Shown piece after piece: positions 41,077-48,941 of a stretch of 64,000 nucleotides of DNA (positions are counted from its first letter, which is position 1; each line of letters starts with the position of its first letter). The notes under the pieces are model-generated. The model made no database searches. It worked only from the letters and a program-made list of their open reading frames with translations, and was not told where the DNA came from. This stretch comes from Pseudovibrio axinellae (GTDB lineage Bacteria; Pseudomonadota; Alphaproteobacteria; Rhizobiales; Stappiaceae). Position numbers and translations under genes: made by a program. The DNA is taken from assembly GCF_900110875.1 (NCBI RefSeq), contig NZ_FOFM01000005.1:62001-126000 (forward strand). Reading direction: 5' to 3'.

Positions 41077-43523
41077 GCCAGCCCCATCTTCTTGAGGTGC
41101 TCTTCCACACGGGCACTGAAGGTTGCAACGTCCTGCGTCAGACTTGGCAGAGTGTTTTGATAGCGTTCTTCCAGTGTTTTGACGCGGGTGGCAAGCTGCT
41201 GAGTGACGCGCTCAATCTCTTCAGTAATCTGCGCTTCAACCGTTCCGAACCACTTATCGAAAATAGTGATCTGTTTAATCTCTTCGATACTCAGGGCTTG
41301 AATATTATCAAAGACGATCTTATCCAGCGCATCCTTGGCTTCTTTGTGCTCCTTCTTTGCAGCTTTCAGAGCGTTATTAAGCTTTAACCACTTGTCCAAG
41401 GCGGCGATTTCTTCGGCATCATCACTTTGCTTTTTACGATCTTTAGCAGCCTTTTCGACAATTCCACCTTTTTCGTTTTTAGCTTCTTCTAGCAGGCCAT
41501 CTTCACCGCCATTTTCCTCGATGAAGGTTTCCAGCTCTTGGCTAGCTGCATCAAGATTGGCTTGCAGGTCATCCAGCTCAGCTTGCTCATCAGTAAAGAA
41601 CTTCGCAATCACCAAAGCAGGTGGGATGATGTCACTCTTGTAACGCTTTTTAGACTTGGCCGCGCCGAACTCGAAATCGTGCTCTTCCTTGTATTTATCC
41701 TTGCCGTTTTTATCTTTGCCGGGAACGAGCAGGCGGACGGTATTGGCGACTTTCCAATCCTCTTGCACGATCAGGTGCACATCATCCTGCATAACCTCAT
41801 CCCAATAACTCATAAGGATTTGATAGATGTCGTACTTGCTGAGCAGATCCGTCCCACCAAATTGAGCAAGCAAATCTTCAGCAATGGTGAAGATGATCTC
41901 TTTTGGCTTATCACCAATCTCGATATCGGCAAGCCGGTCTTTGTGGTTTTGCTTCCATGCCTCAAAGCGAGCAAGAGAGCTTTGTTTGAAAGCCTTGAAT
42001 TCTTCATGCCCAAGGATAGTCGCTTTCACCTCACGCGCTTCGATCAGGCTATTACTGTAGCCTTCGCGCTCGCTAGGCTCAAACAAACTGGTGCGCAGGG
42101 TCGGGAATACATCCCAATAATCTTGCAGCGCATCTATATCACGGTTTGGAATACCGCCGCTCAGGTGTGCACTCAGGTCATGAATGTCTTCGGCTGCACT
42201 GGAATCGATATAGCGCGGGATGTTGAGGTTGTACTCGTTCTTTTCCGCGATCTCTTTAAACGGGACAAGGCGGGAATAACCATCAACTTCTTGCTGGCGG
42301 TTAAACACATCAACGATGCGGTGAATGTCCTGCTCCCTAAGGCGGTTTTTGTTGCCGTCCTTCACAAAGCCCTTGCTCGCATCAATCATGAAGATTGAAT
42401 TCTGATGGCCGGATTTTTCCTTATCAATCACGATAATACAAGCAGGAATACCCGTGCCGTAAAACAGGTTCGCAGGTAAGCCAATAATGCCCTTGATATA
42501 GCCTTGGCGGATGATGTTGCGGCGAATAGCAGCTTCAGCATTGCCACGGAACAAGACGCCGTGAGGAAGAATAACCGCGCCCTTACCCGTACTTTTTAGG
42601 GACTTGATGATGTGGAGCAGGAAGGCGTAGTCGCCATTCTTTTCTGGTGGTTCACCGTATTCGAAGCGCTCAAACTCATCATTTGTAAGGTTGATGCCAT
42701 TGCTCCATGACTTAAGCGAGAATGGCGGGTTGGCCACGGCGTAGTCAAAGGTGCGAAGCTCGCCTTTTGGACTTTTCCAGTTTGGCTCTGCAACTGTATC
42801 ACCCTGCCAGATATCGGCGGAGGCACTGTTATGCAACACCATGTTCATCTTGGCGAGCGCGGCGGTGGCTTGTTCTTTTTCCTGACCATATAGAGAAAGG
42901 CCGTTTGGCGCTTCCTCATTCACCTTCAACAGCAAAGATCCGGAACCACAGGTTGGATCATATGCAGTTTCATCTTGAACCGTATTAGCATTGATACCGA
43001 GTACCTTGGCAAGAATACGGGAGACTTCTGCAGGCGTGTAGAACTGGCCCTTGCTCTTGCCCGATTCTGTTGCAAAGTGGCGCATGAGGTATTCATAGGC
43101 ATCGCCCAGCAGATCATCACCATCGGCGCGGTTTTTTCCGAAATTCAGATCTTCGAAAATGCTGACGAGTTTCGTCAGCGTATCAACCATGGCCTTGCCC
43201 TTGCCAAGCTTTTCTTCATTATTGAAGTCGTTGTCAGGGCTGGAGAGCCATGCCATATTGTTTTCATTGGCGATTTTGGCAACGACCTGGTTCATTTTGT
43301 CGCCAATGTCTGCCTTGCCCTTAAGGGCAATCATATCCGCAAAAGAGCCACCTTCAGGAATAACAAGCGTGCCGAAATCCACATTGCCGTATTTGTCTGT
43401 AACGTACTTCATAAACAGAAGGGTCAGGATATAGTTCTTATACTGAGAAGCATCCATCCCCCCGCGCAGCTCATCACAGCTTGCCCATAAAGAGGAGTAA
43501 AGTTCTGTCTTCTTAATCGCCAT
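41070..43523 (-). CDS. hsdM: type I restriction-modification methyltransferase subunit M
   Basis: HsdM is the adenine-N6 methyltransferase. The 817-aa product has an N-terminal helical domain (ASQYKNYILTLLFMKYVTDK), the SAM motif DPTCGSG at 189-195 and the catalytic NPPF at 265-268. It is longer than the usual 500-550 residues. The extra C-terminal 300 residues are charged and coiled-coil-like (LDKWLKLNNALKAAKKEHKE and similar). It is the first gene of the operon, with a 240-bp gap to the integrase gene. Confidence 0.96.
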   Translation of the reverse strand: MAIKKTELYSSLWASCDELRGGMDASQYKNYILTLLFMKYVTDKYGNVDFGTLVIPEGGSFADMIALKGKADIGDKMNQVVAKIANENNMAWLSSPDNDFNNEEKLGKGKAMVDTLTKLVSIFEDLNFGKNRADGDDLLGDAYEYLMRHFATESGKSKGQFYTPAEVSRILAKVLGINANTVQDETAYDPTCGSGSLLLKVNEEAPNGLSLYGQEKEQATAALAKMNMVLHNSASADIWQGDTVAEPNWKSPKGELRTFDYAVANPPFSLKSWSNGINLTNDEFERFEYGEPPEKNGDYAFLLHIIKSLKSTGKGAVILPHGVLFRGNAEAAIRRNIIRQGYIKGIIGLPANLFYGTGIPACIIVIDKEKSGHQNSIFMIDASKGFVKDGNKNRLREQDIHRIVDVFNRQQEVDGYSRLVPFKEIAEKNEYNLNIPRYIDSSAAEDIHDLSAHLSGGIPNRDIDALQDYWDVFPTLRTSLFEPSEREGYSNSLIEAREVKATILGHEEFKAFKQSSLARFEAWKQNHKDRLADIEIGDKPKEIIFTIAEDLLAQFGGTDLLSKYDIYQILMSYWDEVMQDDVHLIVQEDWKVANTVRLLVPGKDKNGKDKYKEEHDFEFGAAKSKKRYKSDIIPPALVIAKFFTDEQAELDDLQANLDAASQELETFIEENGGEDGLLEEAKNEKGGIVEKAAKDRKKQSDDAEEIAALDKWLKLNNALKAAKKEHKEAKDALDKIVFDNIQALSIEEIKQITIFDKWFGTVEAQITEEIERVTQQLATRVKTLEERYQNTLPSLTQDVATFSARVEEHLKKMGLAW

Positions 43524-43763
43524 TTATGCGCTTCCCGAATATGCGGCTCTAGCTTCAGTAATGCACCACGATCAACATCAGGGCACACTACGCTGGCTCA
43601 CCATTCATTCATGTAATCCTGTGAGTCTTCTAAAGCAGGATGCAACAAAAGCGGCGGTATTTCATCGCGATACAGCACTTTTCCAAGACTTCTCTATTTT
43701 CGGCATTCACCTCCGCAACTAGCACAGATTTTTGAGATGTCTTGGCTTAAGGTTTCAAAGAGC

Positions 43764-45011
43764 TTACCCTCCCTTCAACCCAGCCTCAATCCGCTCCCCA
43801 ACCGTCTCGGAAAGCACGCGGATCGGATGAGCATCGTGGTTTACATAGCGGTTTGTGATGGTCACGTTGCGGTGGCGCAAAAGATGGCTGATGAGGAAAG
43901 CGTTGCTGCCTGATTGCGCAGCAAAGGTGCCAACCGTGTGACGCAGGTCATGAATGCGCACATCAGGAATGTCTGCATGGTGGCGCACCCGCTGCCATGC
44001 GTTCTCCACCAACTCTTTTGTAATGTGCCGTGTTGGATCATTGATGCGAGCAAGAACATAGGGAGAGCCGTCTAAGTGCGGTATATCGGAGAGGATGTCG
44101 AGCACATTCCCACTCACCGGATGAGGTTTACGGCCATCCCCTTTCTTGGAAGGTAAAGCAATTGCCCCTTCATCAAAGTCCACATGCTTCCATTCAAGAG
44201 AAGCGATCTCCATCAGCCGCGCACCTGTGTAAAGCAGCAGCTTGAGGCAGTAGAGCGCCATCGGGTTCACTGGCGTCCGGCGCTTATCAATATCGTTGCG
44301 CAGGTGCTTTGTGTGTTCCGGTTCAGCCTTGATAATCCAAGGGAGGCCTTCTTTCTCCGCAAGCTCCAGCGTCTTGCCAAGCTTCTGCAGTTCTTCCCCT
44401 GACAAGAACCGGTCGCGCTCATTTTCCTTATAGCGCTTAATTAATCTCACAGGATTACTGTGCTCAGGCCTTAAGCCCCACACCTCAGCCAGATTGAACG
44501 CCTTGGAGATGATCGCCAGCACGTGGTTTGCCTGTCGCGGAGTTCTGCGCATGGAGCGATGTAGCTTGGAAATATCCTGCCGCGTGACAGAGGCCAGCTT
44601 CGCTTTGCCTAAAGGCTTTCTCACACAGCGCTCAAGAATACGCCGTATCTCGACAAGGGACTTTGGTTTGTTGTGCACCTCAACATGCTCGCTCAAATAC
44701 ATGTCCAGCAGATCATTAACCGTTGGCGCATTGCGAATGATCTTGCGATTAACGGTCGGGTCTTCCCCATTGCGCACTTTAGCCAGAACATCGACGGCCA
44801 GTCCCCGTGCTTGATCTGGTGTCAGCTCACCATATTGGCCGATGGTCATACGGCGGGAGCGCCCTTCTATTGTCCTATATTGAACAATGAATGATTTGCG
44901 CCCGGTTGGCATCACCTGAAGCCCAAACCCCGAGAGTTTGCCATCCCAGAGGAAGAACTTCTTCGCCTTTGGTTTGGCAGCATCGACCGTCCGTTTTGTA
45001 ACATTGGGCAT
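43764..45011 (-). CDS. tyrosine-type site-specific integrase of the island
   Basis: The integrase recombines attachment sites to insert and excise the island. The start at 45011 (MPNVTKRTVDAAKPKAKKFF) matches the arm-binding N-terminal domain of the family; an upstream frame start adds 35 unlike residues. In the 415-aa protein, catalytic residues are R265 (TGARLMEIASLEW), H354 and R357 (HDLRH), H380 (LLRHRN) and Y389 (NRYVNH). It is about 330 bp from attR and reads away from it. Confidence 0.93.
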   Translation of the reverse strand: MPNVTKRTVDAAKPKAKKFFLWDGKLSGFGLQVMPTGRKSFIVQYRTIEGRSRRMTIGQYGELTPDQARGLAVDVLAKVRNGEDPTVNRKIIRNAPTVNDLLDMYLSEHVEVHNKPKSLVEIRRILERCVRKPLGKAKLASVTRQDISKLHRSMRRTPRQANHVLAIISKAFNLAEVWGLRPEHSNPVRLIKRYKENERDRFLSGEELQKLGKTLELAEKEGLPWIIKAEPEHTKHLRNDIDKRRTPVNPMALYCLKLLLYTGARLMEIASLEWKHVDFDEGAIALPSKKGDGRKPHPVSGNVLDILSDIPHLDGSPYVLARINDPTRHITKELVENAWQRVRHHADIPDVRIHDLRHTVGTFAAQSGSNAFLISHLLRHRNVTITNRYVNHDAHPIRVLSETVGERIEAGLKGG

Positions 45012-45207
45012 CAGGTAAAACTCTCCCGCTGACGGCCCGTGACAAGAACCACCACACATGCAAAAATGGATATTGAAATTAGTTCCCGATTGCTGCTGTT
45101 TCTGACGGCCTGACAACTGGTGACGACCTTTTGGGCTTTTCTATTGGCCATGTGCAAATCACGGCCTTATCCCCTTATAGGTCGCTTGCTCTATGCCTAC
45201 CGTTCTG

Positions 45208-45230
45208 TGTCAGCATATTGTAAGCAAATG
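45208..45230 (+). repeat. right copy of 23-bp island-end repeat (candidate integrase arm site)
   Basis: This is an exact direct copy of 29281-29303, 115 bp inside the right attachment repeat and upstream of the integrase start. A pair of such copies at both ends fits integrase or excisionase arm-binding sites. Confidence 0.65.
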
Positions 45231-45344
45231 TACGAGTTTCACCGCGAATTACAAGGTAGGTAGGAGCAAATAATTTTCTACAACTCATTGATTCATAGCA
45301 CTGAATCGTAGTAGAGTGTAAGTGGCAGTGAGTTGTAAATTGCA

Positions 45345-45397
45345 ACTTGTAATCAGGGGGTCGCGGGTTCGATCCCTGCTGCCGGCACCACTCTTCT
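45345..45397 (+). repeat. right attachment repeat (attR core), 3' tRNA-Thr fragment
   Basis: These 53 bp are identical to 29167-29219 and contain the 3' half of tRNA-Thr without its 5' half. This is therefore not a functional tRNA gene but the mark of site-specific integration. The terminator-like stem follows with few mismatches up to about 45455. Confidence 0.92.
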
Positions 45398-45455
45398 TCT
45401 TGATTTATCAAGAGAATTCCAAAGCTTCCTCCGGGAGGCTTTTTGCTTTTCTGGC

Positions 45456-45848
45456 ACTGGTAAGCGCGCAAAGAATGACCGGCGAACAAGACACCCCGCA
45501 CTCTGATATTGCACGGCGTAACCACGACTTTCTCCTTGGTGCAATCAAAGCTATGCAACCTCCTCTCCGCAATTATACAGATCGCGCGATTCCAGCAAAG
45601 TCTTGCTGTTGATTTGGATTGCCTAGATGTCTCAAAACTCAGATAACCTCGCGCCCTCGTCGGGTCCCTGGCAGGCCTTTTACGCGGCGACTTCTTTCAG
45701 TACCAATGTGGCCGTATAATCCTGCCGTTCACACCTTTGCGGCGTTTAGAGTACCTTCTTGAAACCTCCAATATTGCGCCATGAGATGAGACTCGGACAG
45801 TTCAGGCGAAAACATGCCGGGAACAGAACAAGAGTAGCTGCTCCAAGA
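45456..45848. other. 393 bp without a supportable gene
   Basis: This is chromosomal sequence after attR and before the end of the DeoR-type gene. Short frames on both strands lack ribosome-binding sites or recognisable motifs. Confidence 0.45.
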
Positions 45849-46625
45849 TCACAGCTCGTCGGCAACCACAACTTGGGCTCTCCAGTTAGCGGCAGCCCTA
45901 TAAATTTCTGCAACGGGTTTCTTTTCACTCACGAGAATATCAATTAGCGAAGGATCGCACACATTTATTGGTGCCGATCTTGTAAACTTCCTAGAATCAG
46001 CAGCTACGATCTTGCATTTGGAGCGCTGCATGACCGTTCTTGAGATTTCCGCTTCTTCCAGATCAAACAGCATCATTCCTTTTCGTGCGCTGATTGCAGC
46101 TGCTGACAAAATGGCATAATCAGTTTCGAAATTTTCAAAGAATGCCCCTGCAGCCGCACCGAAAGCACCGCCATCGTGGGCGCGCAGCTCACCCCCAGCC
46201 ATAAAAACCCGGTTCTCGTTGCGTGTTGCAAGTTTAAAAGCAACCGCAACAGAGTTTGTAATGACCGTTAAACGTTTATGGTTCTTCAATGCCTCAGCAA
46301 TAAAGGCCGTCGTGCTTCCAACATCGAGGAATAGAGAGCTGTCGTCTTCAATCATACGAGATACAACTCCGGCAATTTTTCGTTTGGCATCCGAGCATTC
46401 AAGCATTCGCGATTGAAAGTTGCTCTCTTCCGCACTCACCTGCAATCGAACCCCTCCGTGAACTTTCTCAAGTCCCCCTTCTCTTGCAAGTGACTTCACA
46501 TTTCTTCTGATTGTTTCTTCAGACACGCCAAGCTGCTTCGCTAGGCTAACGATTCGACACGTTCCTCCCGCTTTCCTTACCGCATTCAATATTTCGCTTT
46601 GCGTATGATTGTTGATGCTTTCCAT
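45849..46625 (-). CDS. DeoR-family transcriptional regulator
   Basis: The 258-aa protein starts at the ATG at 46625 (MESINNHTQSEILNAVRKAG); a start at 46661 would add 12 unlike residues. It has the N-terminal HTH (SLAKQLGVSEETIRRNVKSL) and a C-terminal sugar-phosphate-isomerase-like sensor domain (SSLFLDVGSTTAFIAEALKN). It is divergent from the ABC transporter operon across 246 bp and probably represses it. The ligand is unknown. Confidence 0.9.
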   Translation of the reverse strand: MESINNHTQSEILNAVRKAGGTCRIVSLAKQLGVSEETIRRNVKSLAREGGLEKVHGGVRLQVSAEESNFQSRMLECSDAKRKIAGVVSRMIEDDSSLFLDVGSTTAFIAEALKNHKRLTVITNSVAVAFKLATRNENRVFMAGGELRAHDGGAFGAAAGAFFENFETDYAILSAAAISARKGMMLFDLEEAEISRTVMQRSKCKIVAADSRKFTRSAPINVCDPSLIDILVSEKKPVAEIYRAAANWRAQVVVADEL

Positions 46626-46871
46626 TAAATCAGTTCCGCAATAGTCCAGCAAAAAGGGCAACTTAAGCTCTCAGTCTAAAATATTGAAACACCTCAAATA
46701 GCCACAATACCTCTCCCCACACGCTATCATTTATAACTTTATATATGAGTTTATGTTGATTTCCTTTCTTTCCCTAGCGTAATCTATATTCACTCGGATA
46801 ATTTCTCTTAATTATTGAATACAGCGTCCAATAGCATCTAGTTTAATATTTCAATCTGCATGAGGGATAAA

Positions 46872-47813
46872 ATGAATTACTCTGCAATACCATCCGCTGC
46901 TTTAGCAATCGCATTAAGTATTAGTACATCCAATGCAGAAGTTGAATCTCTTGATCCAATTAAGATAACAACGCATGACTGGTCTGGGCAAATCATCACC
47001 ACCACGATTATGGGCGAAGTGCTTAAACGGGCCGGATACAACATTGAATATGTGCAAGCAGATTATATTGCCCAATTCGCTGGATTAAAGACAGGCGATT
47101 TACACGTTGCAATGGAGATCTGGGAGACGACAGGCCGCGAAGCAATGGATGAAGCTATTGAAACGGGCAATGTCGTGAGCCTGGGTGAAAGCGGCATGAT
47201 TGCCATCGAAGAATGGTGGTATCCTTCTTACATGGAAAAGGTCTGCCCTGGCCTGCCCAATTGGGAAGCACTCAAGGAGTGTTCGGAGGAGTTTTCAGTT
47301 GCGGAAACGGCTCCATTGGGGCGGTATCTCGGTGCCCCCGTGACATGGGGTGGTTTTGATGAAGAACGAATTGAAGCGCTAGAGCTTGGCTTTGAGGTAA
47401 TTCATGCAGGCACTGACGCAGCTTTGTTTGCCGAGTTAGAATCTGCATATCAAAGAAAAGCACCCATTATTTTGTGGCTCTATGAACCACATTGGGCCCC
47501 TGCCAAATACGAGGGAAAGTTCATAGAGTTTCCGCCCTACTCCGCTGACTGTTATCAGGCCCCTGCAACTGGCATAAATCCAGAAGCTGCTTACGATTGT
47601 GGCAAGCCGACAGGCCCAATTTGGAAAGTTGCATGGGCAGGTTTAGGTGAAAAATGGCCGGGCGCCGCCAAAGCGATCTCCAGCTTTAATGTCAGTAACG
47701 CTGAAATGAGTGCAATGATCACCAAAGTAGATTTGGAAAGCCAGTCTGTAGACGCTGTTGTTGGCGAATGGCTCAAAACCAATGAAGACAGATGGAACGA
47801 CTGGATTAAATAA
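46872..47813 (+). CDS. glycine betaine/proline-type ABC transporter, substrate-binding protein
   Basis: The 313-aa periplasmic protein has a signal peptide (MNYSAIPSAALAIALSISTSNAE) and an OpuAC-like fold with several aromatic residues expected for a quaternary-amine cage (ITTHDWSGQI, EEWWYPSYM, ILWLYEPHW). The start is the ATG at 46872 with GAGGG upstream. It is the first gene of the operon, 96 bp before the ATPase gene. The substrate could be choline, betaine, carnitine or TMAO and cannot be fixed from sequence. Confidence 0.9.
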   Translation: MNYSAIPSAALAIALSISTSNAEVESLDPIKITTHDWSGQIITTTIMGEVLKRAGYNIEYVQADYIAQFAGLKTGDLHVAMEIWETTGREAMDEAIETGNVVSLGESGMIAIEEWWYPSYMEKVCPGLPNWEALKECSEEFSVAETAPLGRYLGAPVTWGGFDEERIEALELGFEVIHAGTDAALFAELESAYQRKAPIILWLYEPHWAPAKYEGKFIEFPPYSADCYQAPATGINPEAAYDCGKPTGPIWKVAWAGLGEKWPGAAKAISSFNVSNAEMSAMITKVDLESQSVDAVVGEWLKTNEDRWNDWIK

Positions 47814-47909
47814 CACTCTGCAATGAATAAGTCCCTACAGCGGACCTATTCAATCCTTTCAGTTTAAATTCACGTCCCTTTCAAATGGCAGAATTCCCGG
47901 AGATGGTCC

Positions 47910-48941
47910 ATGAACCAGTCTGTGCTTTTGGATTGCCAGGGCCTCTGGAAAGTCTACGGTCCCAATGCTGAGAAATTCTTGCGCGGCCAACTCACGTCAA
48001 TAGATCAAACAGCATTGGAAAAGGCGCACCTGACAGCGGCGGTTCGTGATGCAAACCTCCAAATCCGTAAAGGCGAAATTTTCGTTATTATGGGCCTCTC
48101 CGGTTCTGGAAAATCCACCTTAGTGCGTTGTCTATCCCGCCTTATTAAGGCGACCGCAGGCTCAATTCGCTTTGAGGGGCAAGATCTTATTGGAATGTCT
48201 GAGCGTGAGTTGATCGAAGTTCGCCGCAAAAAAATGGGTATGGTCTTTCAGCATTTTGCGTTGCTTCCCCATCTGACTGTGCTGCAAAATGTCTCTTTCC
48301 CACTGGACGTTCAGGGAGTTCGCCTCACGGAGCGTGAAGTCCGGGCACGAGAGATGATCGACCTAGTGGGGCTTACTGACCGCGAAACAGCTTACCCACG
48401 GGAGCTTTCTGGTGGTCAACAACAACGCGTCGGTATCGCCAGGTCACTGGTTGGGGACCCGCATCTATGGTTTCTGGACGAGCCTTTTTCCGCCCTTGAT
48501 CCCCTTATCCGGCATGAGATGCAAAACGAATTCTTGCGGCTTCAAAATAAGCTTCACAAAACCATTATTTTCATAACGCATGATTTCGAAGAGGCAGTTC
48601 GCCTAGCTGATCGAATTGCTGTGATGAAGGATGGTGAAATCGTTCAGATCGCAACCCCAGAACAGTTGGTGACCAGTCCGGCCACTGATTATGTCGAGGA
48701 GTTTACGCGCCACATTCCTAAGACCAAAGTCATTCAGCTTGTAACCATCATGCAAGAAGGGTGTCCGGCTGGATCTTATGCCGGTGATCTGAAGCAGAGC
48801 CTGAAAGTTGCCGATGTTGTCACACAAGTCGGTCAAACCAGTCGGCCATTTCGAGTGCTGGATCATGATGGAACTCCTGTGGGAACCGTAGACCGCCAAA
48901 AGCTTGTCAGCATAATGCTTGGACAGGAGTTGGTGGAATGA
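47910..48941 (+). CDS. betaine-type ABC transporter ATP-binding protein (ProV-like)
   Basis: This is the ATPase of the importer. The 343-aa product has Walker A GLSGSGKST at residues 62-70, the signature LSGGQQQR and Walker B LWFLDEPFSALD. A C-terminal extension of about 90 residues resembles the regulatory end of ProV/OpuAA proteins (VLDHDGTPVGTVDRQKLVSI). It overlaps the permease gene by 4 bases (ATGA). Confidence 0.95.
   Translation: MNQSVLLDCQGLWKVYGPNAEKFLRGQLTSIDQTALEKAHLTAAVRDANLQIRKGEIFVIMGLSGSGKSTLVRCLSRLIKATAGSIRFEGQDLIGMSERELIEVRRKKMGMVFQHFALLPHLTVLQNVSFPLDVQGVRLTEREVRAREMIDLVGLTDRETAYPRELSGGQQQRVGIARSLVGDPHLWFLDEPFSALDPLIRHEMQNEFLRLQNKLHKTIIFITHDFEEAVRLADRIAVMKDGEIVQIATPEQLVTSPATDYVEEFTRHIPKTKVIQLVTIMQEGCPAGSYAGDLKQSLKVADVVTQVGQTSRPFRVLDHDGTPVGTVDRQKLVSIMLGQELVE

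Noticed and set aside
45345-45397. A possible second tRNA-Thr gene
   Set aside because: Only the 3' part from the anticodon arm is present, with no acceptor 5' strand or D arm, so it is the attR remnant.
45175-45558. A minus-strand 127-codon frame across the right att site
   Set aside because: It reads through the 3' tRNA-Thr fragment and its terminator. Similar frames recur wherever this tRNA sequence is present.
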